A model generated the notes under the pieces. That model did not search any database and was not told where the DNA came from. It was given only the letters and a program-made list of their open reading frames with translations. Below are positions 28,401 to 37,573 of a stretch of DNA of 64,000 nucleotides, piece by piece (the stretch's first letter is position 1; every line of letters begins with the position of its first letter). Source of the DNA: Streptomyces sp. RPT161 (GTDB lineage Bacteria; Actinomycetota; Actinomycetes; Streptomycetales; Streptomycetaceae); NCBI RefSeq assembly GCF_027533845.1, contig NZ_JAPZVN010000006.1:186001-250000 (forward strand), read 5' to 3'. Made by a program: the position numbers and the translations under genes.

Positions 28401-29822
28401 CCACGTCCCGGCCACGTTGGCCACCCGGGCCTGGCCGCCGAGGATGCCCTCGGTGCCCACTTCGCGGGCCACGCGGGTCACCTCGTCGGCGAACGCGGAG
28501 AGGGTGTCGACCATTCGGTTGATCACGTCGGCGAGCGCGGCGACTTCGCCCTTCGCCTCCACCGTGATCTTCTGTGACAGGTCTCCTCGGGCCACCGCCG
28601 CCGCCACCTGCGCGATGGAGCGCACCTGGCTGGTGAGGTTGGAGGCCATCACGTTGACGTTGTCAGTGAGGTCCTTCCACGTCCCGGAGACACCGCGCAC
28701 CGTCGCCTGACCGCCGAGGTTGCCTTCGGTGCCGACCTGGCGGGCCACCCGGGTCACCTCGTCGGCGAAGGAGGACAGCTGATCGACCATCGTGTTGATG
28801 GTCTCCTTCAACTCCTGGATCTCCCCGCGCGCGTCCACCGCGATCTTCTGCGACAGGTCGCCCTTCGCCACCGCGGTGGTGACCTGGGCGATGGACCGTA
28901 CCTGCGCGGTGAGATTGTCTGCCATCACGTTGACCGACTCCGTGAGGCTCTTCCACGTCCCAGAAATGCCCTTGACGTCGGCCTGGCCGCCGAGACGGCC
29001 CTCGGTGCCGACCTCCCGGGCAACACGAGTGACCTCGTCGGCGAAGGAGGACAGCTGATCGACCATCGTGTTGATGGTTTCCTTCAGCGCCAGGATCTCG
29101 CCGCGAGCGTCCACCGTGATCTTCTGCGACAGGTCGCCCTTCGCAACTGCCGTGGCCACCTGGGCGATGGACCGTACCTGCGCGGTGAGGTTGCCCGCCA
29201 TGAAGTTCACCGAGTCGGTCAGATCCCGCCAGGTGCCCGACACTCCCTTGACGTCGGCCTGGCCGCCGAGACGGCCCTCGGTGCCGACCTCCCGGGCCAC
29301 CCGGGTCACCTCGTCGGCGAAGGAGGACAGCTGATCGACCATCGTGTTGACGGTGTTCTTCAGCGCCAGGATCTCCCCACGCGCGTCCACGGTGATTTTC
29401 TGCGAGAGGTCGCCCTTCGCCACCGCGGTGGTGACCTGCGCGATGTTGCGTACCTGTGCGGTGAGGTTGCCCGCCATGAAGTTCACCGAGTCGGTCAGGT
29501 CGCGCCACACGCCACCTACCCCGGGTACCTGCGCCTGGCCGCCGAGACGGCCTTCACTGCCCACCTCGCGGGCCACCCGGGTCACCTCGGAGGTGAACAG
29601 CGAGAGTTGGTCCGCCATCCCGTTGAAGACCGTCGCGATCTCCCCGAACAGCCCCTCGGCGTCCTCCGGTAGGCGGGTGCCGAAGTCCCCGTCCCGTACC
29701 GCCGTCAGCCCGGCGAGCAACTGCCGCAACTCCGGCTCACCGATCGCCTGCTCCACCACTGCGGCGCCCTCCGCCTGCCGGCGCGCGGCGGGCGGCGCCT
29801 CCTTGACCCTAGACTCACGCAT
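25494..29822 (-). CDS. Hybrid histidine kinase with a HAMP array, GAF and two receiver domains
   Basis: The product has 1,442 residues and no transmembrane helices. A first HAMP (about 30-90) is followed by six further units of 92 residues each (about 120-640), each with [30 protein letters not shown] and a GGQA..KGVSGTW block. A GAF domain follows (about 660-830), then a long coiled coil. The HisKA domain contains [12 protein letters not shown] (phospho-acceptor His), and the HATPase has [15 protein letters not shown] and GTGLGLSIS. The first receiver-like domain lacks the acidic pair. The second is complete ([30 protein letters not shown]). ATG 29822 is preferred over GTG 29834 because GGTGGGG precedes it. 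The next gene downstream is the SpoIIE phosphatase. Confidence 0.95.
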   Translation of the reverse strand: MRESRVKEAPPAARRQAEGAAVVEQAIGEPELRQLLAGLTAVRDGDFGTRLPEDAEGLFGEIATVFNGMADQLSLFTSEVTRVAREVGSEGRLGGQAQVPGVGGVWRDLTDSVNFMAGNLTAQVRNIAQVTTAVAKGDLSQKITVDARGEILALKNTVNTMVDQLSSFADEVTRVAREVGTEGRLGGQADVKGVSGTWRDLTDSVNFMAGNLTAQVRSIAQVATAVAKGDLSQKITVDARGEILALKETINTMVDQLSSFADEVTRVAREVGTEGRLGGQADVKGISGTWKSLTESVNVMADNLTAQVRSIAQVTTAVAKGDLSQKIAVDARGEIQELKETINTMVDQLSSFADEVTRVARQVGTEGNLGGQATVRGVSGTWKDLTDNVNVMASNLTSQVRSIAQVAAAVARGDLSQKITVEAKGEVAALADVINRMVDTLSAFADEVTRVAREVGTEGILGGQARVANVAGTWKDLTDNVNSMANNLTGQVRNIAQVTTAVANGDLTRKIDVDARGEILELKTTINTMVDQLSSFAAEVTRVAREVGSEGRLGGQAEVEGVSGTWKRLTENVNELAGNLTRQVRAIAEVTSAVAEGDLTRSITVEASGEVADLKDNINAMVGSLRETTRANQEQDWLKSNLARISGMMQGHRDLALVAQLIMAELAPLVGAQYGGFYLADETAERHQLRMIGSYGRPEPRKEDAPRFAFGQALVGQAAADRQTIAVDNLPPGSVTVPAGFGQIEPLHLVVLPIVVEEQVLGVIELASVHHYTAVQRDFLEQLRETIGVNVNTIIANSRTDELLEESQRLTAELQTRSEELQARQEELQRSNAELEEKAALLASQNRDIETKNLEIEHARQELETRAQELALASKYKSEFLANMSHELRTPLNSLLILAQLLAQNPTRNLTTKQVEYAEIIHSAGSDLLQLINDILDLSKIEAGKMDISPEWVPLRRLLDYVEATFQPMTSQKGLGFDIVTAPGVPVELLTDDSRLRQVLRNLLSNAVKFTETGRVELRIETAAGAELPAAVRRHGSAIALRVSDTGIGIAEDQLEAIFGAFQQADGTTSRKYGGTGLGLSISREIAYLLGGSIAVQSTPGEGSTFSLYLPVARPDYQELAASAPGAGCGKDAADEPNTGGQQTTASGGQPSTRRRRRLLVIEQQSRGLLTMVAESVRADLVGGPNATVTADTIDIVPTVGHQEAATALAAQACHCVVLDLGMPDEELLRLIEAMEADPALHTVPVLAHNSRHIDGARERELQRRMGARPLELLASLDELRERITLHLSSDLPGGALPLVRTDREVRPQAEPEGIDPLLAGRTALVVDDDARNLYALTGILELHGMTVLHAENGRAGIEALTAHPEIDIVLMDVMMPEMDGYAATAAIRAMPQYADLPIIAVTAKAMPGDQEKSMASGASDYVTKPVNAEDLVARIHRRLAP
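28060..29620 (-). repeat. Tandem 276-base repeats encoding HAMP units
   Basis: Inside the kinase gene a 276-base (92-codon) unit recurs about six times. The phrase GACCATCGTGTTGA occurs at 28785, 29061 and 29337, exactly 276 bases apart, and variants occur at 28.24 and 28.51 kb. The units nearest the 5' end are nearly identical at the DNA level. This suggests recent duplication or gene conversion. Confidence 0.85.
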
Positions 29823-30411
29823 GTAGTTCCCCACCCGCTGACGCTCGGTCGGCTATCTGTTGTCGTCGAGCAATTATTGCCGGTGCCAGCGTACTGTGAA
29901 TCGCGCGTGGCCACCGGGCGACGGCCCAGTCCTTCGGCACTCCTGCGGTCCACGTAGGTCTTGTAGCGGCCGAGGATGCCGGTGCGGCCGGTCCACTGGC
30001 CGACGGCGCCGATCTGGACCGCGTGATGCGTGTGCGGAACGGCGCACCGGCCACGGAGACCGTCTTCACGTTGCGATACAAGCGGCACCACTGACCTTGT
30101 AGGTGTGTTGTCGGCATGAGTCCGGTTGCGGCGAGGCATCCGTCGATGAGATCGCTGCGGTACACAACCGGCTCGAACAACGGACTGCAAACCGCCACGC
30201 TGACGCAGACGGATCTGCCCGCACCAACCTGACCGCTTCGATGCCTGTGCAGACGGACCTGCACCCGGTCTTGAACACTTCGTGCCCACACTGCTGGGCG
30301 CGAGCCGACCTCGTCTTGTCAACAGGGCTCCCAGGCCCGGGCATACTCAAAGGCTCGACTCGCGTCCCTGAAGGCCAGCTTCCGCCGACCTTCGCTTCCC
30401 ATTAGGCCTAC
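29823..30411. other. Intergenic region upstream of the kinase
   Basis: This should hold the kinase promoter. No gene is supported on either strand; the frames that cross it lack domains. An IS5 remnant begins on its right. Confidence 0.3.
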
Positions 30412-30706
30412 TCCTCGCGCGGCAACCGTTCCCACCTGCGCAAACGGCACATCAAGGCCGTCATCCCGGAGAAGCGGGACCAGGCCGCCAACCGAAAGAA
30501 GAAGGGCAGCCGGGGCGGCCGACCCATCGGACACGACGCCGACCTCTACAAGGAGAGGAACACCGTCGAGCGTCTGATCAACAAGCTGAGAGCCTGGCGA
30601 GGCATCGCCACCCCGCTACGGCAAGGCCCCGGGCAGCTACCTCGCCGGCTTCCACTTACGCGCATCGATGGTCTGGATCAAAGAACTTGGTTTCGCCACT
30701 CATTGA
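30412..30706 (+). pseudogene. IS5-family transposase, C-terminal remnant, frameshifted
   Basis: The plus strand reads RKRHIKAVIPEKRDQAANRK, then DADLYKERNTVERLINKLRA (with the E of the DDE triad) and WRGIAT. After a frame change near 30612 it reads YGKAPGSYLAGFHLRASMVW and IKELGFATH, with a stop at 30704-30706. The N-terminal two thirds is missing. Confidence 0.8.
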
Positions 30707-30718
30707 TCACGACTCGAT
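30702..30718. repeat. 17-base direct repeat, copy 1
   Basis: ATTGATCACGACTCGAT starts at the stop codon of the IS5 remnant. An exact copy lies at 33003-33019, so the two copies flank the S9 peptidase gene. Confidence 0.7.
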
Positions 30719-30736
30719 GCTCACCCTGGTACGGGC

Positions 30737-32701
30737 CTACAGCCAGCGGTCGTACCAGGCGCGGATACGCCGGAGGGCGTCGAGTTGATGGGCGCGCTCG
30801 TTAAGCCCGTGGCCCTCTCGGGGGTAGACGACGAACTCGTGCTCGACGCCGAAGTGGCGCAGTGCGCGGTGGAAGTGGACCGCTTGGCCGAGTGGGACGT
30901 TGGTGTCCTCCTCGCCGTGCAGGATCAGGACGGGGGTGCGGATCCGGGACACGTAGGAGATCGGGCTGTTCCGGTCGTGGATGTGCGGTCCCGGCCCGTT
31001 CCAGCCGGTGCTGCCGCCGAGCGCCGCGTCCATGATTCCCCACTCGCCGGTCCCGGCCTGCATGCCCCAGTCGCTGATGCCGGCGCCCAGCATGGCGGCC
31101 TTGAACCGCTCGGTCCGGCCGATGGCCCAGGCCGCCATGAAACCGCCGTGGCTCCAGCCGGAGATGCCCAAGCGTTCGGGATCGGCGACTCCCTCGGTGA
31201 CCAGCAGGTCGATCCCGGCGAGGATGTCGGTCCACTCGTCGCCGCCCACCGCGCCCGCCACCACAGCGGCGAACTCATGGCCGTGGCCCGACCCGCCCCG
31301 GGGATTGGGCAGGAAGACCGCGTATCCGGCGGTCGCCAGCCACTGGCCGCAGTCGACCGCATTGAGCGTGAACTCGTCGGCATGGCGGAAGTAGGGGCCG
31401 CCGTGCACCATGGTGACGAGCGGGAACGGACCCTCGCCCCGAGTCCGGCCGGCAGGCAGGATCAGCAGGCCGTCCAGCCGGAGTCCGTCGGACGCCTGGT
31501 AGCTGAGCCGTTCCTGGACACCCCAGCCGATCCTGCGCAGTTCGGGACTGGTGTCGCTGAGCCGGAGCAGTGGCCCGCCCGTGGGTCCCGCGTGGACGTT
31601 CTTGGGCTCGCGCGCGGTGCTCATCAGCACAGCGAGGGTCTCTCCGGAGTGACTCGCAGTGAGCCCGGCGAGCGTGCCGGGCGCGCAGGACAATCGGTGG
31701 AACCGTAGCGACTGCGGATCAAGCCGGTGCAGCGCGGTATCCAGCCCGTCGGCGAACAGCGCCAGCGGCGGCCCGTCGGCGACTTGCACCAGCTCGGTGG
31801 GGCAGGCGGACATGCCGACCGTGAGATTGCGCTGTTCGACGGTTGGGCCGGTCGCCGGCGAGACCGTGTCGATCACGGCGAGCGCGCCTACCAAGTGCCC
31901 AGGGGTCACCGCCAGGTGGGCCAGATGCCATTCACCCTCGTGATTCCACCAGACCGGGGACTGGGCCTCGATTCCGACTGGGCCCAGATCCTGGACGGCT
32001 CCCGTCTCCGGGGCGACCAGATGCAGTCTTGCCGTCGTGACGCCGGGGTCGAGCTCGGGGGTGGCCCAGCTCAGCACGGCCAGCGGGCCGCCGTCCGGAC
32101 GCTGGGTCACCACTACGACGTGGCGGTCCCCGAGGCCGTCCACGGTGCGGACCACGCCGGTCGCCAAGTCAAGCAGGCGCAGCCGGGTGACCGGGAGGTG
32201 CCGGCCCCAGACCTTCGCGTCGTCACCCTCGGCCTGCCGGCGTTCGTCCTCCGCAGTGGGCTCGACCTCGGCGAGCAGCACGACGGTGCGGCCGTTGGCG
32301 AGCGGGTAGTAGTCGCAGATGCCCCCGCGCCACCTGGTCAGGGACTCTGCCTTGGCGTTGTCCTCACTGCCGTCCAGAAGGATCCGCTGGAGTTGAGCGG
32401 TGCCCCGCTCCTCGCGGTCGGAGGTGAAAAACAGGGAAGCCGAGTCCGGCGCCCACTTCGGGGCGGCGTCGCGGGCCGTGCCGTCGGTCATCCTGCGCGG
32501 GGCCGCGCTGCCATCGGCGGCGGCGACCCAAATAGAGCTGTGCGGACGTCCGTCCCTTCCGCTGTTCGCGACCACGCCGTAGGCGACCAGGCGACCGTCC
32601 GGCGAGATGGCCGGCGCCACGGGGGCGGCCATGTCCACCACCAGTTCCGCGGTGAGCAGGTCGGTCGACTCGGGAATCGGTCGCGGTGCAGGGTGCGGCA
32701 T
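30737..32701 (-). CDS. S9-family prolyl-oligopeptidase-like serine peptidase
   Basis: The protein has 654 residues: an N-terminal beta-propeller of about 380 residues with WD/PD40-like turns (AISPDGRLVAYGVV; KWAPDSASLFFTSDR) and a C-terminal peptidase domain. The triad is visible: S517 in GISGWSHGGFM, D599 in LHGEEDTNVP and H631 in PREGHGLNER. No signal peptide is seen, so it is expected in the cytoplasm. It would cleave short peptides or act as an acylaminoacyl-peptidase. It is monocistronic, between two copies of a 17-base repeat. Confidence 0.92.
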   Translation of the reverse strand: MPHPAPRPIPESTDLLTAELVVDMAAPVAPAISPDGRLVAYGVVANSGRDGRPHSSIWVAAADGSAAPRRMTDGTARDAAPKWAPDSASLFFTSDREERGTAQLQRILLDGSEDNAKAESLTRWRGGICDYYPLANGRTVVLLAEVEPTAEDERRQAEGDDAKVWGRHLPVTRLRLLDLATGVVRTVDGLGDRHVVVVTQRPDGGPLAVLSWATPELDPGVTTARLHLVAPETGAVQDLGPVGIEAQSPVWWNHEGEWHLAHLAVTPGHLVGALAVIDTVSPATGPTVEQRNLTVGMSACPTELVQVADGPPLALFADGLDTALHRLDPQSLRFHRLSCAPGTLAGLTASHSGETLAVLMSTAREPKNVHAGPTGGPLLRLSDTSPELRRIGWGVQERLSYQASDGLRLDGLLILPAGRTRGEGPFPLVTMVHGGPYFRHADEFTLNAVDCGQWLATAGYAVFLPNPRGGSGHGHEFAAVVAGAVGGDEWTDILAGIDLLVTEGVADPERLGISGWSHGGFMAAWAIGRTERFKAAMLGAGISDWGMQAGTGEWGIMDAALGGSTGWNGPGPHIHDRNSPISYVSRIRTPVLILHGEEDTNVPLGQAVHFHRALRHFGVEHEFVVYPREGHGLNERAHQLDALRRIRAWYDRWL

Positions 32702-33106
32702 GCGGACTGCCTTTCACTCGCCAGTACGACAAACGGACATCCTGTCGCACTGGCGAGCCTGTGTCAGTCGGGCTCCGGAGAATCGGGCCGCACGCGACCC
32801 TGCCCCCAATGCCCTGCCACAGCCCATGGCCGGCACTGGACACGTCCCGGCGGAAGAATGGCGAGCTGCATGCCTGATCGTCGGTATGAGTCGGGCCATT
32901 CGCGAGGGCGGATCGATGAACTCCTGTACCCCTTATGCCATTTACACATGCCGTGCCAGACGATCCACCGGACCACGCGTCGCCACGAAGGCGAATCCGC
33001 AGATTGATCACGACTCGATACGCCCTAGTAAGACGGCCGGCAATCGCGTGGCGAGGCGAGGGCCGCCCGTGAGAGTCTGCGCGCATGCTGAAGCCCTCTT
33101 GGAGCG
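32702..33106. other. Intergenic region with the second repeat copy
   Basis: It contains the peptidase promoter region and the 17-base repeat copy at 33003-33019. An inverted repeat is present near 32713-32760: CGCCAGTacgac versus gtcgcACTGGCG, arms CTCGCCAGT and ACTGGCGAG. No gene is supported. Confidence 0.35.
33003..33019. repeat. 17-base direct repeat, copy 2
   Basis: An exact copy of ATTGATCACGACTCGAT, as found at 30702-30718 beside an IS5 remnant. Here no transposase remains. Confidence 0.7.
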
Positions 33107-33538
33107 ATGCCGCGTAAGCAGCCGGCAGCGGTGCGGGCCGCTCTCCGTTTTCACCCGCGCAGTCTTCAGAGTTTCTCGGTGATTGATGGGGTGTCCGCCG
33201 CGACGCTGGGGGAAATACAGCGTCTGGAACGAACCCGGGGCAGGCCGGGGGAGGTTGCTCGTGATCTCGCCTGGTGGAAGCAGCAAGCCGCCGAGATGTG
33301 CCGTCGGCGCTGGCATGGCCTTGGCTCCGGACCGTACTACTACGGCTATTACGGGTGTCCCTGCTGCGACTACGACCCGCCCGAGGGCCGGTGGGGACTG
33401 GAGCGGGTGCTCCAGTCCCTCTCCCGCCGGGCCCGCCGTGACTTCGCGGCAGTGGTCAAAGAGGTCGACGTCCACGTCCTGGACGCGACCTATGGCGGCG
33501 AACCCGATACCCCTGGCTGGTGGGAGCAACGGATCTGA
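33107..33538 (+). CDS. Hypothetical protein with a Tyr/Cys-rich centre
   Basis: ATG 33107 has TTGGAG just upstream. The 143-residue product has a basic N-terminus. Its middle reads GPYYYGYYGCPCCDYDPPEG, followed by the helix RWGLERVLQSLSRRARRDFA. This layout is seen in a Streptomyces family of unknown function. The clustered cysteines could bind metal, but no partner ligands are obvious. Confidence 0.7.
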   Translation: MPRKQPAAVRAALRFHPRSLQSFSVIDGVSAATLGEIQRLERTRGRPGEVARDLAWWKQQAAEMCRRRWHGLGSGPYYYGYYGCPCCDYDPPEGRWGLERVLQSLSRRARRDFAAVVKEVDVHVLDATYGGEPDTPGWWEQRI

Positions 33539-33565
33539 CTGTGTCGCCAAGCCTGGACGCGCTTG

Positions 33566-33703
33566 ATGTCTGCTCACGAGAGTGCGTTCGACGACTTCAG
33601 CAGCCGGGGGGCCGTGGAGGTGCTCGACTTCGACGTCGTGGCCGCGTTCGCGAAGTGCTCGGGCAAGGATTTCGGTGAGGCCGCTGGCCCTTTTCCGGAC
33701 TAA
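33566..33703 (+). CDS. Possible 45-residue protein
   Basis: ATG 33566 opens a 45-codon frame (SAFDDFSSRGAVEVLDFDVV) with normal codon bias and TAA at 33701-33703. No clear ribosome site was seen. It may be a real small gene or the end of a decayed one. No family is recognised. Confidence 0.25.
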   Translation: MSAHESAFDDFSSRGAVEVLDFDVVAAFAKCSGKDFGEAAGPFPD

Positions 33704-34005
33704 GGGTGGTGCCTCATAACGTTGGTGCCACGAAGTTCTCGATCGTGAGCTGGTGCGTGAAGGTGTCGAGCAGTTCCGGTGACTGGTCGAAGGTGACGCG
33801 GTAGAAGTTGTGGAAGCTGGCGAGCGCGGCACGATTAGCGTGGGCGAGTAGACGGCGATTTGGCCGCGGGTGTCGAGAACGTGGCGGCGTCTCCGTGCCA
33901 GGGGCGTAGCGGCCACGAGCGGCCGTGCGACAGTAGAGGACGACGAGTCATGGACCCCAAGCAGATCGCACAGGAGCCTCCTGCTGGCTTGTGTCAGTCG
34001 TGTTC
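33704..34005. other. Intergenic region
   Basis: A minus-strand frame near 33710-33850 (LLAHANRAALASFHNFYRVT then SPELLDTFTHQLTIENFV) looks like the end of a protein but has no start. It is probably a decayed gene tail. Nothing else is supported. Confidence 0.3.
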
Positions 34006-34884
34006 TCAACCGTCTTCTGGTGCATTGCAGGAGAAGCCGTACGCGGCGAAGTCGGTGAGCGGGAGGTATCCGATGCGCTGGTAGAGGGCGTTGCTGGTGG
34101 GGTTGGCCGGGTCCGTGAACAGGACGACCTCCGTCGCGCCTGCGGCCAGCGCGGCCCGGCTCACCTCGACCGTCACGGCGCCCGCATAGCCACGGCCCCG
34201 GAGGTGAGCCGGGGTGTAGACGGGATCCACCCGGACCATGCCGGCAATCATCGAAGTCGAGCCTGCCATGGAGACCGGAGTGCCGTCGGAGGTCTCCCAG
34301 AACGTGAAGTGTTTGTCCGCGAAGCGTGCGTTGTCCCTGGAGTCGGCGTCTACGGATGGTGCCTCTCCGACGGCGGCGACGAATTCACCGCACCAGAAGA
34401 TGAGTTGCTCACGGTCCTGCTCGCCCGCGACTCGACCCCGGCCCTCTGCGCGCGGCTCCGGTGGGGTGAGCGTGCCGAGACGATAGAGACGGCCCCGCCA
34501 GCTGCGCATCGGCGTTGCGCCTGTGTGCCGCTGCCAGGCCTCGGCGAAAGCGGCAGCGGTGTCGTGGTCCCCGACGATGCCGGAGAGGGAGTGGCCGACT
34601 CCGGCCAGGTGGGCGGCGAGGGTGTCGGCATGCTCGGGGGCGAGCGGGGTGAGGCTCAGGCGGCCGGACGGAAGGCGGTAAAAGATGGCACGGACCTTGC
34701 CCCGTCGCTCCAGTCGGCCGAATACGGTGGCTTCGGCACCATACGCGTTCGCCCCACGGGTTCGCAGTCTCTCGATCACTGTCAGCGGCGTGGTGTGCAG
34801 GGCGGGGCGCGATCGCAGGAAGTCTCCGGCACGGGTGAGAAAGTCGTCGAGGTCTTCGGTGAGGTGCCAGTCATCCGGGCGCAT
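34006..34884 (-). CDS. GNAT N-acetyltransferase, long form
   Basis: The protein has 292 residues. The N-terminal half (about 1-140) resembles a degenerate GNAT or regulatory module. The C-terminal half has the acetyl-CoA site MVRVDPVYTPAHLRGRGYAG (R-G-R-G-Y-A) and the ending PTSNALYQRIGYLPLTDFA. Two-part GNAT proteins of this length are common in Streptomyces. The substrate is not assigned. It stands alone. Confidence 0.85.
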   Translation of the reverse strand: MRPDDWHLTEDLDDFLTRAGDFLRSRPALHTTPLTVIERLRTRGANAYGAEATVFGRLERRGKVRAIFYRLPSGRLSLTPLAPEHADTLAAHLAGVGHSLSGIVGDHDTAAAFAEAWQRHTGATPMRSWRGRLYRLGTLTPPEPRAEGRGRVAGEQDREQLIFWCGEFVAAVGEAPSVDADSRDNARFADKHFTFWETSDGTPVSMAGSTSMIAGMVRVDPVYTPAHLRGRGYAGAVTVEVSRAALAAGATEVVLFTDPANPTSNALYQRIGYLPLTDFAAYGFSCNAPEDG

Positions 34885-35052
34885 GCTTCATGATTCCTCA
34901 TGCACCCGGCTCCTGATGGCGATTCCTGGAATAGGCCCGTGTTGCTCTTCTTCCTCAGGTGGTCCGGTCTTCATGGAAGTGGGGACACAGTGGAGCGGAG
35001 CGCGCGCGTCAGGCCCGTCAACTGGAAGTTGGCTGGCCTAGTGGACGGTGAG

Positions 35053-35694
35053 TCAGGGCATGCCTTGATGGTCCGGGCTGTCGAAGGTGGTGTGAGGAGG
35101 CCGAGCAAGGCGCTCCCAGAGGCTGCCGAGGTGTGCGTGGAGGACGTCCTGTGCCTCGTGCGGGGCGAGGTGGCCAACGAGGACGTGCGCGGTAAGGCCG
35201 TCCGCGAGGGCCAGGAGAGCGCGGGCCTCGCGTTGAGGGTCGAGGAGGTCCACGTCATCGGTGGCTTCCGAGATGAGGTCGGCGAAGGCGCGCAGTAGGG
35301 CCGCGTAGTTGGTCTTCAGGGTGGTGGCGAGTGGTTCGCTGATCGCGGCTTGGGCGACGAAGGCGAGCCAGACCCTGGCTTCGGCGTGGTGTTCTTCGCG
35401 AAGTAGTGAGATCTCGGTGGCAGCGTGGCCCAGGATGGTGCGGGCTGACTGGGCGGGGCTGCTGATGAGGCGGGCCTTGACGCGCTCGCTGATCCGCTCG
35501 CCGACGTGCCCGAGGGCGAAGACGAGCATTTCTTCCTTCGTGCGGAAGCACCGTTGAACGGCGCCCATCGAGATCTGCGCGCGGTCGGCGACATCGCGCA
35601 GGGTCACGCCGTCCAGCCCTCGTTCGTCGGCCAGGCGGCACACGGCATCGGCAATGACGCGGCGTCGGTTGTCGTGGTCCACCTGCCTGGGCAT
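35053..35694 (-). CDS. TetR-family regulator, divergent from amidase
   Basis: ATG 35694 follows GGAGG. The HTH reads ADERGLDGVTLRDVADRAQI then SMGAVQRCFRTKEEML. The C-terminal domain is the usual helical type (213 residues in all). Two copies of a 16-base element lie between this gene and the amidase, so it probably controls the amidase and itself. Confidence 0.88.
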   Translation of the reverse strand: MPRQVDHDNRRRVIADAVCRLADERGLDGVTLRDVADRAQISMGAVQRCFRTKEEMLVFALGHVGERISERVKARLISSPAQSARTILGHAATEISLLREEHHAEARVWLAFVAQAAISEPLATTLKTNYAALLRAFADLISEATDDVDLLDPQREARALLALADGLTAHVLVGHLAPHEAQDVLHAHLGSLWERLARPPHTTFDSPDHQGMP

Positions 35695-35710
35695 GGCCGC
35701 CTCCTTTATT

Positions 35711-35726
35711 CGATGCAAGCGTATCG
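35711..35726. promoter_or_regulatory. Candidate TetR operator A (amidase)
   Basis: CGATGCAAGCGTATCG is an imperfect palindrome (outer CGAT...ATCG). It shares 14 of 16 bases with the element at 35745-35760. Confidence 0.65.
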
Positions 35727-35744
35727 GTTCTCGGGCTACCGTTC

Positions 35745-35760
35745 CGACGCAAGCGCATCG
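35745..35760. promoter_or_regulatory. Candidate TetR operator B (amidase)
   Basis: CGACGCAAGCGCATCG lies 34 bases (centre to centre) from element A. It sits 27 bases before the amidase ATG. Confidence 0.65.
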
Positions 35761-35787
35761 GAACATGGGATGGAGAGGGCACGAGTC

Positions 35788-37218
35788 ATGCAGGACGCCC
35801 TGTGGACACTGCCGGCGACCGCGCAAGCGGCGGCGGTGCGCAGCGGAGACATCTCGGCCGTTGAACTGATCGACAGCCACCTTCAGCGCATCGCCGAGAT
35901 CAACCCGCAGGTGAACGCGGTAACCCAACTCCTGGCGGAGCGCGCACGCGACGCCGCGGCCCAGACTGACCGGCGACGCGCGGCGGGAGAGGAACTGGGG
36001 CCCCTCGCCGGCGTGCCGTTTACGGTGAAGGAGACCACCGCCGTCGAAGGCGTGCCGACCACGTTCGGTACGCCGCGTTTCCGTGATCTGGTGGCGAAGA
36101 CCGATGCGCCCCCGGTAGCCCGGCTGCGTGCGGCCGGGGCCATACCGATCGGGCACAGCAACATGCCCACGTTGATCCTGGCCGGAATGCACACGCGCAG
36201 CGAGTTGTTCGGCGACACGGTCAACCCGTGGGACAGCAGCCGGACTCCGGGCGGCACCAGCGGGGGTGACGCGGTGGCTGTCGCCACGGGCATGGCGGCA
36301 CTCGGGCTCGGCAACGACTCCGGCGGCTCGGTGCGCGTGCCCGCCATGTTCTGCGGTGTAGCGGCGCTGAAGCCGTCCACCGGCCGCTTCCCCGCCGACC
36401 ACCGCATCCTCGGCCCGGACGACCCCGGCCCGGCGTCCCAGACCCTCGTCACCGACGGCCCGCTGGCCCGGACAGTGGGCGACCTGCGGTCGGCCTACGA
36501 GGTACTGGCGGGGGCCGATCCGCGGGACCCTCGCGCCGTGCCGGTGCCCGCCTACGGCGAACCGCTCCCCGGACCGCTGAAGGTCGCGGTCGTCGCGGAC
36601 CCGGGCGGGCACGGCGTCCATTCCACGGTTCGCTCAGCCATCGAGACCGCGGCTGACGCGCTCCGCGACGCCGGATACGACGTGCGCGAAGTACCAGACG
36701 TGCCCCGGATGGACGAGGCCCTTGAGTCGTACGGCAGGATCACCGTGACCGAGTTCGCCCCGACCTGGCCCGTGGTCCGCAAGCTGCTCGGCAACGGCGG
36801 GGACCGCTACATCGAGATGACGATGGAGCAGACCCCGCCCGAGAGCGCGGACGAGTTCATGAAGTTGATGGGTACCTGGATGAACATTCGCCGCTCATGG
36901 GCCGAATTCCTCGACGAATACCCGCTGCTGATCGGGCCATCGTTCACCGAGCCGCCGGTCGAGCCGGGGCTGGAGTCGCGTGACAGGGCGGGACGCGACC
37001 GGGTCGGGTCGGGCATGCGCCTGTGCACCGTGACCAGCTTCGTCGGCGTGCCCGGCGTGGCAGTGCCGACCGGTGTGACCGACGGGCTGCCATCCGGAGT
37101 CCAGATTGTTGGGCGCGCATTCCGGGAAGACCTGTGCCTGGCTGCTGCCCAATCTCTCGAGGACCGGCTCGGAGTACTCACACCCCTCGACCCGCGCCTG
37201 GAAGTCCGGACTGATTGA
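35788..37218 (+). CDS. Amidase-signature family amidohydrolase
   Basis: The 476-residue enzyme has the full Ser-cisSer-Lys triad: K81 in GVPFTVKETT, S158 in PGGTSGGDAV and S181 in GNDSGGSVRVPA. It would hydrolyse an amide to acid and ammonia in the cytoplasm. GGTSGG replaces the more common GGSSGG. The C-terminal region (GVPGVAVPTG, SGVQIVGRAFRED) is complete. ATG 35788 has GGAGAGG nine bases upstream and is preferred over ATG 35770. It is divergent from the TetR gene. Confidence 0.92.
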   Translation: MQDALWTLPATAQAAAVRSGDISAVELIDSHLQRIAEINPQVNAVTQLLAERARDAAAQTDRRRAAGEELGPLAGVPFTVKETTAVEGVPTTFGTPRFRDLVAKTDAPPVARLRAAGAIPIGHSNMPTLILAGMHTRSELFGDTVNPWDSSRTPGGTSGGDAVAVATGMAALGLGNDSGGSVRVPAMFCGVAALKPSTGRFPADHRILGPDDPGPASQTLVTDGPLARTVGDLRSAYEVLAGADPRDPRAVPVPAYGEPLPGPLKVAVVADPGGHGVHSTVRSAIETAADALRDAGYDVREVPDVPRMDEALESYGRITVTEFAPTWPVVRKLLGNGGDRYIEMTMEQTPPESADEFMKLMGTWMNIRRSWAEFLDEYPLLIGPSFTEPPVEPGLESRDRAGRDRVGSGMRLCTVTSFVGVPGVAVPTGVTDGLPSGVQIVGRAFREDLCLAAAQSLEDRLGVLTPLDPRLEVRTD

Positions 37219-37526
37219 ACCCTCGGTGCCGTGGAGGACTCGACCCCTGGGCCGGGCACAAGCCCCGGCGGGTCAGGGCGAGGTGGACGGGCAGCGGGTC
37301 CAGGCTGGGCATGACGCTCACCTCGGACTCACACGATCGGGGCACCGTCCCATGAGCACACGAAGGGTGGGGAGATCCACAGATCATGTTTGGCCGCACC
37401 GCAGATCAGGGGTGGCCGAATTCAAATATCGCCATCAGGGGACGTTCAGGGCGGCGGGGATTGTGCGCGGGATGCGCTTTGTCTCGGACGGTCCGGGGTG
37501 GCCTGGTCGCCTGTGAGTTCGAGGAC
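37219..37526. other. Intergenic region between converging units
   Basis: It lies between the amidase and the end of the transporter gene. No gene is supported on either strand. Confidence 0.3.
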
Positions 37527-37558
37527 GCCCCGGCGGACCGTTTTCCGGTCGCCGGGGC
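37527..37558 (-). terminator. Hairpin terminator of the aldehyde dehydrogenase-MFS unit
   Basis: Arms GCCCCGGCG and CGCCGGGGC pair over nine bases, continue ACCG/CGGT after one bulged G, and close on a TTTTC loop. It lies 15 bases past the MFS stop on the minus strand. Confidence 0.7.
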
Positions 37559-37573
37559 TCCGACCGAAGCCCG

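Noticed and set aside
28060-29620. CRISPR-like interpretation of regular repeats
   Set aside because: The 276-base period is coding, in frame and encodes HAMP units; no short repeats with unique spacers exist.
25494-29834. Long plus-strand open frames opposite the kinase and phosphatase genes
   Set aside because: They mirror the HAMP and other coding repeats with no domains or ribosome sites; GC-rich codon structure opens the opposite frame.
35053-36621. A 522-codon minus frame that would extend the TetR gene through the amidase
   Set aside because: The extra part is the complement of the amidase; ATG 35694 with GGAGG gives a normal TetR.
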